Assembly (NCBI GenBank): GCA_016718265.1
Contig: JADKDZ010000001.1
Coordinates: forward strand, 539,176-603,175
Length of the DNA stretch: 64,000 nucleotides
Source: Uliginosibacterium sp.
GTDB taxonomy: Bacteria; Pseudomonadota; Gammaproteobacteria; Burkholderiales; Rhodocyclaceae
Reading direction: 5' to 3'
The notes below the pieces were generated by a model, which did no database searches, was not told where the DNA came from, and saw only the letters and a program-made list of their open reading frames with translations. Position numbers and translations under genes: made by a program. Of this stretch, positions 44,928 to 54,815 are shown piece after piece. Numbering within the stretch: position 1 is the first letter of the stretch; each line of letters starts with the position of its first letter.

Positions 44928-44943
44928 GCTGGAATCGTGCCAA
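44928..44943 (-). promoter_or_regulatory. Sigma54 promoter for porin-glnK-amtB
   Basis: The minus strand reads TTGGCACGATTCCAGC: the -24 element TTGGCACG is consensus, and GG and GC are separated by exactly ten bases. The -12 part (CAGC) is weaker than TTGC. Initiation would give a leader of about 33 bases. Upstream, 45007-45023 (TGCACCCTTCGTGCGCA) partly matches the NtrC consensus, with a strong left half and a weaker right half. Confidence 0.78.
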
Positions 44944-45160
44944 TGCCCGAAGATCCGCTCTGGATAAGCCTTTCCGGGCAGGCGCCGTGACGCTGCGAGC
45001 TTCCGATGCACCCTTCGTGCGCACGGTTCGGCGTAAGGCGCGAGGGTTTGCGCGCTGATTTGGTGCATCGCACCGGCGGCCAAATGCCTCTGTGCTAGAC
45101 TCGCTCAACGCAATGCGAGGGCCTGCCGGCCCACGCCTCGTGCCGCCAAGGAGTATGACT

Positions 45161-45412
45161 ATGGTAAGCCCCGTTTCCCCGGCCAAGATTCTGGAAGAAC
45201 TTGGTCACAAGGCATCTGATTTGCTCGCCAGTGGCCCTGCAAAGGATGTCGAGAAGAACGTCAAAGCGCTGCTGGGCAGTGCTTTCTCGAAACTGGATCT
45301 GGTTACCCGTGACGAGTTCGAACTCCAGCGGGAGATGCTGGCAAAGACGCGCGAGAAACTGGAAGCCCTTGAGCAGAGAATTGCCCAACTCGACAAGCAG
45401 TCCGGAGACTGA
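45161..45412 (+). CDS. ubiK: Ubiquinone biosynthesis accessory factor UbiK
   Basis: Small BMFP-family protein (83 residues) that supports aerobic ubiquinone synthesis with UbiJ. The start at 45161 lies seven bases after AAGGAG; an ATG at 45155 is too close to it. The C-terminal half is a coiled coil (LVTRDEFELQREMLAKTREKLEALEQRIAQLD), the mark of the family. The gene is divergent from the porin operon and precedes comM by two bases. Confidence 0.9.
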   Translation: MVSPVSPAKILEELGHKASDLLASGPAKDVEKNVKALLGSAFSKLDLVTRDEFELQREMLAKTREKLEALEQRIAQLDKQSGD

Positions 45413-45414
45413 GC

Positions 45415-46920
45415 TTGGGCCTCGCGCTCGTCAAAAGCCGCTCGCTGTGCGGGATGGATGCCCCTGAAGTCACGGTAGAAGTCCACCTCGCGAACGGCTT
45501 GCCCGCCATGTCGCTGGTCGGTCTCCCCGATACCGAGGTTAAAGAGGCACGTGATCGTGTACGCGCCGCACTGCTGACCTGCCAGTTTGAATTCCCGAAC
45601 CGTCGGATCACGGTCAACCTCGCGCCCGCCGATTTGCCCAAGGAAAGCGGTCGCTTTGATCTGCCGATCGCACTCGGCATTCTGGCGGCCTCAGGCCAGG
45701 CCAAAACAGCACATCTGGCCGGGTACGAACTGGTTGGCGAGCTTTCACTAAGCGGAGAATTGCGGCCGGTGCGTGGCGCACTGGCGATGGCCTGGCAAGC
45801 CGCCGGCGCGGGCCGCACCCTGATCCTGCCTCCCGAAAATGCGGCCGAGGCAGCGCTGGTCGAGGGCATCCGGGTGCTCCCCGCACGCAATCTTCTCGAA
45901 GTCGTGGCTCACTTCAACGGGCACAGCGAGCTGATGCCCTACTCCGGTGCATTAACGACTTCCGAGCCGAGCTACCCGGACCTGGCTGACGTAAAAGGTC
46001 AAAAGCAGGCCAAGCGCATGCTGGAAGTCGCCGCGGCAGGCCTTCACTCCTTGCTGATGTTTGGTCCGCCAGGCACAGGCAAGTCCATGCTGGCAAGCCG
46101 CTTGCCAGGGCTTTTGCCTCAACTGGATGACGAAGCCGCCCTCGAGAGCGCCGCCATCCAGTCCCTGGACGGGAAATTCGATCCTCGCAGGTTCCGTGCA
46201 CGGCCTTTCAGATCCCCCCATCACTCCGCCTCTGCACCCGCACTGGTGGGCGGCGGCGTGAACCCGCGTCCGGGCGAGATCAGCCTTGCCCATCATGGCG
46301 TACTGTTTCTAGACGAGTTGCCCGAGTTCGACCGCAGAGTGCTGGAAGCACTGCGCGAGCCGATGGAGTGCGGTCACATCACGATCTCACGGGCTGCTCA
46401 GCGCGCCGATTTTCCGGCCCGCTTTCAGTTCGTAGCTGCAATGAACCCCTGCCCCTGCGGGTATCTCGGGCATCCGCAGCGCGCTTGCCGCTGCACGCCC
46501 GACCAGATCGCACGCTATCGCGGCAGGTTGTCCGGCCCGCTGCTGGATCGCATCGATTTGTCGCTCGAAGTCGGCGTACTGTCAGCGGAGACATTGCAGG
46601 GCAACCCCGATGGGGAGTCGTCTGCCACGATACGTTCGCGTGTCACCGCAGCCCACACCCTGCAGCAAGTTCGGCAGGGGCGACTCAACGCCCACCTTGA
46701 CGCACGCGGCATTGAACAACACTGCGTCCCAGACACCAAGGCCCGTGTCATGTTGCATCAGGCCATCGACAAGCTTGGGCTGTCTGCACGGGCATATCAC
46801 CGGACACTCAAGGTCGCACGCACCATCGCTGATCTGGCGAGCTCAGACACGATCTCGGTCGCACACGTTGCCGAAGCGATCCAATACCGGCGTGGTCTGC
46901 CCAGCGATTCCAGACCCTGA
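45415..46920 (+). CDS. comM: YifB/ComM-family Mg chelatase-like AAA+ ATPase
   Basis: Hexameric helicase-like protein that promotes branch migration during natural transformation. The 501 residues start with TTG at 45415 (MGLALVKSRSLCGMDAPEVTVEVHLANGLPAM). Walker A is FGPPGTGKSM, Walker B is GVLFLDELPEF, and FVAAMNPCPCGY with a cysteine cluster (CPCGYLGHPQRACRCTP) is typical. It follows ubiK closely and is probably co-transcribed. The pilin operon at the far end of the window would fit with DNA uptake ability, though competence is not shown here. Confidence 0.93.
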   Translation: MGLALVKSRSLCGMDAPEVTVEVHLANGLPAMSLVGLPDTEVKEARDRVRAALLTCQFEFPNRRITVNLAPADLPKESGRFDLPIALGILAASGQAKTAHLAGYELVGELSLSGELRPVRGALAMAWQAAGAGRTLILPPENAAEAALVEGIRVLPARNLLEVVAHFNGHSELMPYSGALTTSEPSYPDLADVKGQKQAKRMLEVAAAGLHSLLMFGPPGTGKSMLASRLPGLLPQLDDEAALESAAIQSLDGKFDPRRFRARPFRSPHHSASAPALVGGGVNPRPGEISLAHHGVLFLDELPEFDRRVLEALREPMECGHITISRAAQRADFPARFQFVAAMNPCPCGYLGHPQRACRCTPDQIARYRGRLSGPLLDRIDLSLEVGVLSAETLQGNPDGESSATIRSRVTAAHTLQQVRQGRLNAHLDARGIEQHCVPDTKARVMLHQAIDKLGLSARAYHRTLKVARTIADLASSDTISVAHVAEAIQYRRGLPSDSRP

Positions 46921-47360
46921 TGCCGCCAACCCCTGGGTCACAAGGCACGCCAGTTTGGTGCAAAGCCTGCTTCAGGCACAGAAACGTCGCCCGAGTTCGG
47001 CCATCTTTCTCGCCGACGGGAGATCGCCTGAAAGCGCAATCGTGCCCTCCCGGCGCCAGGTCCGTCGACCTGTGCTAACGCCCGCCACGGCGGGGTTTCT
47101 GCGCCGACGCCCATTCGTGTCGCTGCTTTTCCGGGCACGACTTGCAAGCGCACCACGTGACCTGAAGTGCCGTTTTAACCGCGCCTTGCGTGATAAAGGG
47201 CACAATGCTTGCAACACAAATGCAGTAGCGTGCGTCAAGGCTGCGCATGGCACCAACAGCGAGTGGTATCTTTGTTGCCGGGTCTGCTTCTCAGGCTTGT
47301 TTGGGCTTGGGCTTTGTGATCGGATCTGGTTTCGGACGAACGTGACGTAAGAGGTAGCTC
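46921..47360. other. Upstream region of the glycogen operon
   Basis: These 440 bases lie between comM and glgP. I see no credible gene, no clear sigma70 or sigma54 promoter, and no hairpin leader, although the operon promoter must be here. A GAGGT site lies six bases before the glgP ATG. Confidence 0.5.
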
Positions 47361-49844
47361 ATGAATAAGAAAGCAAGCGAGCGCGACGTGAATTCTCCCC
47401 GGATGCTCAGTACTGACCCTGCCGATCTGGCCAATGAAATCGTCGAGAAGATGACGCATACCATTGGCAAGGACCTTCACATCGCTCAGCACGAAGACTG
47501 GCTCGCGGCCACGATTCTGGTCGTGCGTGACCATGTGATCAACCGCTGGGTATCCAGCAAACGCGAGGCCTACAAGGCCGAATCGAAGCGCGTTTACTAC
47601 CTTTCTCTCGAATTTCTGATCGGCCGTTTGCTGCGGGATGCGATCTGTAACCTCGGGCTCACCGAAGCCATTACCGACGCGCTCAAGCAACTCGGGCTGG
47701 AAATCGATGTATTGGCCGAGCTCGAGCCTGACGCGGCTCTGGGTAACGGCGGCCTGGGTCGGCTGGCAGCCTGCTTCATGGAAAGCATGGCAACGGTTGG
47801 CATCCCCGCGTACGGCTACGGAATCCGCTATGACCATGGCCTTTTCCGTCAGCAAATCGTTGACGGCTGGCAGATGGAGTCTCCCGAAACCTGGCTGCTC
47901 CATGGCAACCACTGGGAAGTCCCTCGCTACGAGGAGTCATTTGAAATCTGCTTTGGCGGCACGACTGGAATTGAGCGGCGCCACCATGATGGCAGAGAGC
48001 GTCCGGTCGACATCTGGAAGCCAACCGAGAAAGTGGTCGCGTTTGCCTACGACATGCCGATTCCCGGTTGGCGGGCTGAGCGCGTGAATACCTTGCGCTT
48101 GTGGAAATCACGCGCCGTCACGCCGATCCGGCTTGATGCCTTCAACTCGGGCGATTACGTGGGTGCCCTGCACGACAACAATCAAGCCGACCTGCTCACC
48201 CGTGTCCTCTACCCGTCTGACTCGACACCCGCAGGCCAAGAGTTGCGCTTGCGGCAGGAGTACTTTTTTACTTCCGCGTCGCTACAAGACATTCTGCGCC
48301 GGCACAACATCCAGTACGGCAGCGTGCTTTATCTGGCTGACAAGGTTGCCATTCAGCTCAACGACACGCACCCGGCTATCGCGATTGCCGAATTGATGCG
48401 CCTGCTGTGCGACGTGTACCACATCGCTTGGGAAGACGCGTGGCGCATTACGCGGGATACCATTTCCTACACCAATCACACGCTTCTGCCTGAGGCTCTC
48501 GAGAGCTGGCCGGTACAGCTTTTCGAACGCCTGCTCCCGCGCCACCTCCAGATCATTTACGCCCTGAACGAAGAATTGATGATTGAGGCGCGAGCCAAGT
48601 CAGCCAGCGAAGCGGTAATCTCTTCCGTCTCGCTGATCGACGAGCACTGGGGGCGCCGCGTTCGCATGGGCAACCTCGCCTTTGCCGGCAGCCATAGCAT
48701 CAACGGCGTGTCAGCCTTGCACACTGACCTGATGAAGATCAGTGTCTTCAAGGACATGAACTGGCTGTTCCCGGACCGCATCAACAATAAAACCAATGGT
48801 ATCGCCTTCAGACGCTGGCTTTACCAGTGCAATCCGGGCCTGACATCACTGCTTCAAGAAGTGCTGGGTGACTCGGTGCTCGACAAACCAGAGGAATTGA
48901 CCGGCTTGGTGAAATTCGCCAAAGACCCGGCATTTCACGAACGCTTCGCCGAAATCAAGATCCGCAACAAGCAACACCTCGCCCACCTGATCGCCGACCG
49001 GCTGGGCGTCAGGACCGATCCGCACGCCCTGTTTGACGTCCAGATCAAGCGCATCCATGAGTACAAGCGCCAGTTGCTGAACATCCTTGAGACTGTGTCG
49101 CTGTACCTGCAGATCAAAGCCGCACCAACCAAGGACTGGGCCCCGCGGGTCAAGGTCTTCGCAGGCAAGTCTGCGGCCAGTTATTGGCACGCAAAGCTCA
49201 CCATCAAGCTGATCAACGACGTAGCCCGCGTGGTCAACAGTGACCCCGGTGTACGTGGCTTGCTCAAAGTGGTGTTCCTGCCCAACTACAACGTCAGCCT
49301 CGCGGAAACCATCATTCCGGCGGCCGATCTTTCCGAGCAGATCTCGACGGCCGGCATGGAAGCCTCCGGCACCGGCAACATGAAGTTCGCCCTCAATGGC
49401 GCCTTGACCATCGGCACGCTGGACGGAGCCAACGTCGAAATCCGCGACAGCGTCGGCGACGACAACATCGTCATATTTGGTCTAACCGCCGAACAGGTGG
49501 AGCAACGTCGTGCCGCAGGTCACGCTCCGCAAGAGATCATCGAGAACTCAGCGCTACTCCGCGAAGCCATTGAAGCCGTCAACGCCGGCGTGTTCTCGGC
49601 CGATGACCCTAGCCGCTTCCGTCCCCTGATGGACGGACTGACCCACAGCGACTGGTTCATGGTCACCGCCGACTTTGACGCCTATGCAGCCGCGCAACGA
49701 CGGGTCGACCGCCTGTGGCACGACCGCCACGCCTGGGTAGAGAAAACGATTCTGAATACCGCGAACATGGCATGGTTCTCGTCGGATCGGACGATCCGGG
49801 AGTACGCTCGCGATATATGGAGTGTTCCGACAAAACAAGGGTAA
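47361..49844 (+). CDS. glgP: Glycogen phosphorylase
   Basis: Releases glucose-1-phosphate from glycogen ends using phosphate. The 827 residues show the N-terminal RVYYLSLEFLIGRLLRDAI and GNGGLGRLAACFMES, RIHEYKRQLLN, and the pyridoxal phosphate site EASGTGNMKFALNGALTIGTLDGANVEI with K675. It is the first gene of the six-gene glycogen operon and is followed by glgB after seven bases. Placing the degrading enzyme first suggests that synthesis and breakdown are produced together and balanced allosterically. Confidence 0.97.
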   Translation: MNKKASERDVNSPRMLSTDPADLANEIVEKMTHTIGKDLHIAQHEDWLAATILVVRDHVINRWVSSKREAYKAESKRVYYLSLEFLIGRLLRDAICNLGLTEAITDALKQLGLEIDVLAELEPDAALGNGGLGRLAACFMESMATVGIPAYGYGIRYDHGLFRQQIVDGWQMESPETWLLHGNHWEVPRYEESFEICFGGTTGIERRHHDGRERPVDIWKPTEKVVAFAYDMPIPGWRAERVNTLRLWKSRAVTPIRLDAFNSGDYVGALHDNNQADLLTRVLYPSDSTPAGQELRLRQEYFFTSASLQDILRRHNIQYGSVLYLADKVAIQLNDTHPAIAIAELMRLLCDVYHIAWEDAWRITRDTISYTNHTLLPEALESWPVQLFERLLPRHLQIIYALNEELMIEARAKSASEAVISSVSLIDEHWGRRVRMGNLAFAGSHSINGVSALHTDLMKISVFKDMNWLFPDRINNKTNGIAFRRWLYQCNPGLTSLLQEVLGDSVLDKPEELTGLVKFAKDPAFHERFAEIKIRNKQHLAHLIADRLGVRTDPHALFDVQIKRIHEYKRQLLNILETVSLYLQIKAAPTKDWAPRVKVFAGKSAASYWHAKLTIKLINDVARVVNSDPGVRGLLKVVFLPNYNVSLAETIIPAADLSEQISTAGMEASGTGNMKFALNGALTIGTLDGANVEIRDSVGDDNIVIFGLTAEQVEQRRAAGHAPQEIIENSALLREAIEAVNAGVFSADDPSRFRPLMDGLTHSDWFMVTADFDAYAAAQRRVDRLWHDRHAWVEKTILNTANMAWFSSDRTIREYARDIWSVPTKQG

Positions 49845-49851
49845 ATAAACA

Positions 49852-52050
49852 ATGGCTACCGCTGCATGGCGCGCTCGCGAGCAGGACGTAACAGATGTCG
49901 TATCAGGTCGCCACATTGATCCGTTCTCAGTGTTGGGGGTGCATCGCTCGGGCAAGCAATGGCTTGCCCGGTGTTTCATCCCGGGCGCGGATACCGTAGA
50001 CGCGCTGACTCCGGATGGAAAGCCTCTGGGCTCGCTTGTCAGACGTCACGAAGCGGGCTTCTTCGAGGGTCTCGTTTCCGTTTCAGGGCAAGGCGTCATC
50101 CGTTACGAAGCGGGGAATGCGGGAGGGAAGTGGACCGTCGTTGACCCCTATGCATTCGGACCGGTGCTGGGCCCGATGGACGACTACTACTCTGCCGAAG
50201 GCTCGCATTTGCGCCTCTACGACAAGCTTGGTGCGCACGTACTTTGGCATGAAGGCTTCGAGGGGACCCATTTCTCGCTGTGGGCACCCAATGCTTCCCG
50301 GGTGTCTGTGATTGGCGACTTCAATGCCTGGGACGGTCGGCGCCACGCCATGCGCAAACGCCAGGACTCAGGCGTCTGGGAAATATTTCTCCCAGGTATA
50401 GGGAAAGACGCTCTCTACAAGTACGAGATTCTGGATAGCAGCGGACGCTTGCAGCCGCTCAAGAGCGACCCCTTCGGTTTTGCCGCCGAACTTCGCCCCA
50501 GCACGGCGTCCCGCGTCGCGAAAACCGACGCTTACGCCTGGACTGATCAGGACTACATGGCAGCGCGGAGCGTGCGTGATCAACGCGCCTCGCCGATGAG
50601 CATCTACGAGGTACATGCCGGCTCCTGGCAGCTGCATGAACACGGTCGTTTTCTGACGTATGACGAACTCGCCGAGCGGCTGATTCCATACGTACGCGAC
50701 ATGGGATTTACCCATATCGAGCTGCTGCCGATCACCGAGCACCCATTCGACCCGTCGTGGGGTTACCAGCCCACCGGCCTGTATGCACCAACTTCACGTT
50801 TTGGTGACCCTGAAGCCTTCGCCCGCTTCGTGAACACGGCGCATGAGCAAGGGATCGGCATCATCCTTGATTGGGTGCCGGCTCACTTTCCGACGGATGC
50901 TCATGGTCTGTCAAAATTTGACGGCACAGCACTCTACGAACATCAAGACCCCCGCCTGGGTTTTCACCCGGACTGGAATACTGCGATCTACAACTTCGGC
51001 CGCCGCGAAGTCGCCAATTACCTGATCAACAATGCCCTGTTCTGGCTTGAGCGTTACCACCTGGACGGGCTGCGAGTCGACGCCGTTGCCTCCATGCTCT
51101 ATCTCGACTACTCGCGCAAAGACGGTGAGTGGCTGCCCAATGCATTCGGCGGCAAAGAGAATCTGGAAGCCATCGATTTTCTGCGGCGAATGAATCAGGT
51201 TGCCTACGGCAAGCAGGCTGGAATCGTCACCATCGCCGAAGAGTCGACTGCGTGGCCCGGCGTATCAAAACCGGTCCATGACGGCGGCCTAGGATTCGGA
51301 TTCAAGTGGAATATGGGCTTCATGCACGACACGCTCCAATATCTCTCTCGCGATCCGATCCACAGGCGTTTTCACCATAACGACATGACTTTCGGCTTGC
51401 TCTACGCGTATTCCGAGAACTTCGTTTTGCCACTTTCCCACGATGAAGTCGTCCACGGCAAAGGCTCACTGCTCGCCAAAATGGCCGGCGACGACTGGCA
51501 GAAATTCGCTACACTGCGCGCCTACTATGCCTTCATGTGGGCATACCCCGGCAAGAAGTTGCTCTTCATGGGGCAAGAGATGGCGCCATGGGGCGAGTGG
51601 AGCGAGGCCCGCAGTCTGGATTGGCATCTGCTTGAGCATGCGCCGCACCGCGGGATGCAGTCATTGGTGCGTGACCTCAACGCCTTGTATCAGCGGCACC
51701 CCGCGCTCCATGCGCGCGACTGCGAAGGAGACGGTTTTGAATGGCTGATCGCAGATGACGCCGAGAACTCGGTGTTCGCCTGGCAGCGCAACGCTGGCAA
51801 CGGCAGCGCACCGATCGTGGCAGTGACCAATTTTACCCCTGTTGCACGGAATGATTACGTCATTCCCATGCCAGCCGCCGGTTTTTGGCGTGAAGCGCTC
51901 AACACAAGTGCGCTGGATTACTGGGGTGAAGGCAGTGGCAACCTGGGTGGCATTCACGCCAGCGATCACGGAACGCACGGAAAGCCGGCCAGCGCGTGCA
52001 TCTGCATCCCACCACTGGCCACCCTGTATTTTGTCAAAGAAGAAAATTGA
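49852..52050 (+). CDS. glgB: 1,4-alpha-glucan branching enzyme
   Basis: Forms alpha-1,6 branches in glycogen (GH13). The 732 residues comprise N-terminal beta-sandwich modules (DPFSVLGVH, FSLWAPNASRVSVIGDFNAWDGRRHAM), the barrel with HAGSW, EHPFDPSWGYQPTGLYAPTSRFG, the nucleophile D410 in GLRVDAVASMLY, the acid/base E463 in IAEESTAWP, and LPLSHDEVVHGKGSL. It is complete and lies in the operon between glgP and glgC. Confidence 0.97.
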   Translation: MATAAWRAREQDVTDVVSGRHIDPFSVLGVHRSGKQWLARCFIPGADTVDALTPDGKPLGSLVRRHEAGFFEGLVSVSGQGVIRYEAGNAGGKWTVVDPYAFGPVLGPMDDYYSAEGSHLRLYDKLGAHVLWHEGFEGTHFSLWAPNASRVSVIGDFNAWDGRRHAMRKRQDSGVWEIFLPGIGKDALYKYEILDSSGRLQPLKSDPFGFAAELRPSTASRVAKTDAYAWTDQDYMAARSVRDQRASPMSIYEVHAGSWQLHEHGRFLTYDELAERLIPYVRDMGFTHIELLPITEHPFDPSWGYQPTGLYAPTSRFGDPEAFARFVNTAHEQGIGIILDWVPAHFPTDAHGLSKFDGTALYEHQDPRLGFHPDWNTAIYNFGRREVANYLINNALFWLERYHLDGLRVDAVASMLYLDYSRKDGEWLPNAFGGKENLEAIDFLRRMNQVAYGKQAGIVTIAEESTAWPGVSKPVHDGGLGFGFKWNMGFMHDTLQYLSRDPIHRRFHHNDMTFGLLYAYSENFVLPLSHDEVVHGKGSLLAKMAGDDWQKFATLRAYYAFMWAYPGKKLLFMGQEMAPWGEWSEARSLDWHLLEHAPHRGMQSLVRDLNALYQRHPALHARDCEGDGFEWLIADDAENSVFAWQRNAGNGSAPIVAVTNFTPVARNDYVIPMPAAGFWREALNTSALDYWGEGSGNLGGIHASDHGTHGKPASACICIPPLATLYFVKEEN

Positions 52051-52098
52051 AGTTCAGACGGGATTTCTAAGGCACAAGATTGACGAGGAGGAGAGACG

Positions 52099-53367
52099 AT
52101 GACCGTTAACAAGAGAAGACACGGCCCCTTGGCACGTGACACCATGGCATACGTGCTTGCAGGCGGCCGGGGCAGCCGCCTGATGGAGCTGACCGACAAA
52201 CGTGCGAAGCCCGCCGTTTATTTTGGTGGCAAATCCCGCATCATCGACTTTGCCTTGTCCAACGCCATGAATTCTGGCATCCGGCGCATGGCCGTACCCA
52301 CCCAGTACATGGCGCACAGTCTGATCCGCCACCTGCAACGCGGGTGGAACTTCATGCGCCCGGAGCGGAATGAAAGCTTCGATATCCTGCCTGCCAGCCA
52401 GCGTCTGACCGAGGGGAACTGGTATGCGGGGACCGCCGATGCGGTGTATCAGAACCTCGACACGATCGAGTTTGCCGATACCGAGTACATCGTCGTTCTT
52501 GCTGGTGACCACATCTACAAGATGGATTACGAAGTCATGCTGCAGCAGCACGTCGATAGCGGCGCTGACGTGACGGTAGGTTGCCTTGAACTTCCGCGCG
52601 CCGATGGTTCGGAGTTTGGTGTCATGGCAATCGATGCAGACAATCGCATCATCTCCTTTGTTGAAAAGCCTGCTGACCCGCCAGCCATGCCGGGCAATCC
52701 GGACAAGTGCCTGGCATCGATGGGCATTTACGTATTTCAGACCAAGTTCCTGATCGAACAGTTGATTCGTGATGCCGCAGACCCAAAGTCTTCACGTGAC
52801 TTTGGCAAAGACATCATCCCCTATCTGGTCAAGCACGCCAAAGCGGTCGCACACCAGTTCTCCTCCTCGTGTGTCCGCTCTAGCCTGGAGTCTCAATCTT
52901 ACTGGCGAGATGTCGGCACGCTGGATGCATACTGGGAAGCGAATATCGATTTGACCGATGTCGTCCCGGCACTGGATTTGTACGACAACGACTGGCCGAT
53001 CTGGACCTACGGGGAAGTGGTTCCACCCGCGAAATTTGTGCACGATACCGAGGGTAGGCGCGGGCAGGCGATCACCTCGCTCATTTCGGGTGGCTGCATC
53101 ATCTCCGGCTCACTCCTGCGTCGTGCCTTGCTGTTCACCGGCGTGCGGGTGAATTCATTTGGCACGCTCGAAGAAGCGGTCGTCCTGCCTTATGCCAATA
53201 TCGGCCGTAATGCGCGCCTCTCCCGCGTCATCATTGATCGTGGCGTCCTCATCCCGGAGGGCATGGTGGTCGGTGAAGATCCCGAGTACGACGCCAAACG
53301 ATTCCGCCGCACGGAGAACGGCGTCTGCCTGATTACCCAGGCAATGATCGACAGGTTGCAAGAATGA
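52099..53367 (+). CDS. glgC: Glucose-1-phosphate adenylyltransferase
   Basis: Makes ADP-glucose from glucose-1-phosphate and ATP, the committed and usually allosterically controlled step. The 422 residues include the nucleotide loop YVLAGGRGSRLMELTDKRAKPAVYFGGK, FDILPASQR, WYAGTADAVYQNLD, VLAGDHIYKMDY and VEKPADPP, with a left-handed helix domain at the C-terminus. A GAGGAGAG site precedes the ATG. It overlaps glgA by ATGA. Confidence 0.97.
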   Translation: MTVNKRRHGPLARDTMAYVLAGGRGSRLMELTDKRAKPAVYFGGKSRIIDFALSNAMNSGIRRMAVPTQYMAHSLIRHLQRGWNFMRPERNESFDILPASQRLTEGNWYAGTADAVYQNLDTIEFADTEYIVVLAGDHIYKMDYEVMLQQHVDSGADVTVGCLELPRADGSEFGVMAIDADNRIISFVEKPADPPAMPGNPDKCLASMGIYVFQTKFLIEQLIRDAADPKSSRDFGKDIIPYLVKHAKAVAHQFSSSCVRSSLESQSYWRDVGTLDAYWEANIDLTDVVPALDLYDNDWPIWTYGEVVPPAKFVHDTEGRRGQAITSLISGGCIISGSLLRRALLFTGVRVNSFGTLEEAVVLPYANIGRNARLSRVIIDRGVLIPEGMVVGEDPEYDAKRFRRTENGVCLITQAMIDRLQE

Positions 53368-54815
53368 AGACAATCCAGGTACTGGCGGTCACCCCGGAGA
53401 TTTTCCCCCTCATCAAGACAGGGGGCTTGGCAGACGTCACTGGCGCATTGCCCGGCGCTCTGGCTGACCACAACGTAGCAGTTCGTACGCTGATCCCTGG
53501 CTACCCAAAAGTCATGGAGTCGATTGGCGAAGGGGAAGCGATCTACATCTTCCCTGAGCTTTACGGCGGCACAGCGCGACTGATCGCAGCGACGGTAGCC
53601 GGGCTCGACTTGCTGGTGCTGGATGCGCCACACCTGTTCAACCGCCCAGGCAGCCTGTACCTGGGGCCCGATGGCAAGGACTGGTTCGACAATGCCACCC
53701 GGTTTGCTGCGCTCAGTTGCGCAGCAGGCGAGATTGGGCGCGGCGTACTACCTGGCTATCAACCAGACGTGGTGCATGCGCATGACTGGCAGGCCGCGCT
53801 GACCCCCGTGTTCCTGCGCTTTGGCGGTCATCAGGTGAGAACGGTGGTCACGGTTCACAACATGGCCTTCCAGGGTCAGTTCCCGGCGGACAATTTTCCA
53901 TTATTGGGCTTGCCGGCTGGCGCATTCAGCCTTAACGGCGTCGAATACTACGGTGGCGTCGGCTATCTTAAGGGCGGATTGGCCTGCGCGGATGCCATTA
54001 CCACAGTCAGCCCGACGTACGCGGACGAGATCTGCACCGGTGCATTTGGCATGGGGCTGCACGGATTGCTCCGTGCACGCCACAATGTGCTGCATGGCAT
54101 CGTGAATGGAATCGATACTGCAGTGTGGAACCCTGCGACCGACGATGCACTGGCACAGACCTACGACATCCGCTCGCTCGGGCGTCGCGTGGCCAACAAG
54201 CGTGCGATTGAGCTTCGTTTCAATCTCCAGGAAGACGACGGCCTGCTGTACTGCGTGGTCAGCCGCCTGACCTGGCAAAAGGGGCTTGATGTCCTCGCGG
54301 CCAATCTCGATACGCTCGTCGCCTCAGGCGCACGACTGGCCTTGCTTGGCTCAGGCGATGCGGCACTCGAACAACAGTTTATTGAGGCAAGTTTGCGCCA
54401 TCCGGGGCGAGTCGGTGTCATCGTCGGCTACGATGAGCCACTTTCTCACCTGCTGATGGGTGGCGCTGACGCGATTCTGGTGCCCTCACGGTTCGAACCA
54501 TGTGGGCTCACGCAGTTGTATGGTTTGCGCTATGGCTGCGTGCCGGTTGTCGCACGCACGGGGGGCTTGGCGGACACTATCGTTGACGCCAATGAAGCCG
54601 CCATTAGCGCAGGCGCTGCGACGGGAGTCATGTGCCACGCCGCCGACAGTGGCGCCCTGAACGCTGCCCTTGAACGTACTCAACGGCTCTACACAGATAG
54701 GAAGCTCTGGGCAGCACTTCAGCGAGCAGGGATGAAAACCGACGTATCGTGGGACCACAGTGCCGCACGTTACGCAGCGTTATACATTCAACTCCTTAAG
54801 GAAAAACAAGCATGA
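53364..54815 (+). CDS. glgA: Glycogen synthase (ADP-glucose type)
   Basis: GT5 glucosyltransferase that extends alpha-1,4 chains. The 483 residues have the ADP-glucose site KTGGLADVTGALPGAL near the N-terminus, HAHDWQAALTP, TVHNMAFQGQFP, VSRLTWQKGLDVL and the C-terminal PSRFEPCGLTQLYGLRYGCVPV. The start overlaps the glgC stop and its own stop overlaps the pgm ATG, so three genes are translationally coupled. Confidence 0.97.
   Translation: MKTIQVLAVTPEIFPLIKTGGLADVTGALPGALADHNVAVRTLIPGYPKVMESIGEGEAIYIFPELYGGTARLIAATVAGLDLLVLDAPHLFNRPGSLYLGPDGKDWFDNATRFAALSCAAGEIGRGVLPGYQPDVVHAHDWQAALTPVFLRFGGHQVRTVVTVHNMAFQGQFPADNFPLLGLPAGAFSLNGVEYYGGVGYLKGGLACADAITTVSPTYADEICTGAFGMGLHGLLRARHNVLHGIVNGIDTAVWNPATDDALAQTYDIRSLGRRVANKRAIELRFNLQEDDGLLYCVVSRLTWQKGLDVLAANLDTLVASGARLALLGSGDAALEQQFIEASLRHPGRVGVIVGYDEPLSHLLMGGADAILVPSRFEPCGLTQLYGLRYGCVPVVARTGGLADTIVDANEAAISAGAATGVMCHAADSGALNAALERTQRLYTDRKLWAALQRAGMKTDVSWDHSAARYAALYIQLLKEKQA

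Noticed and set aside
45061..45076. GGTGC-ATC-GCACC palindrome as an NtrC site
   Set aside because: The half-sites face the wrong way round relative to the NtrC consensus (TGCAC first, then GTGCA).
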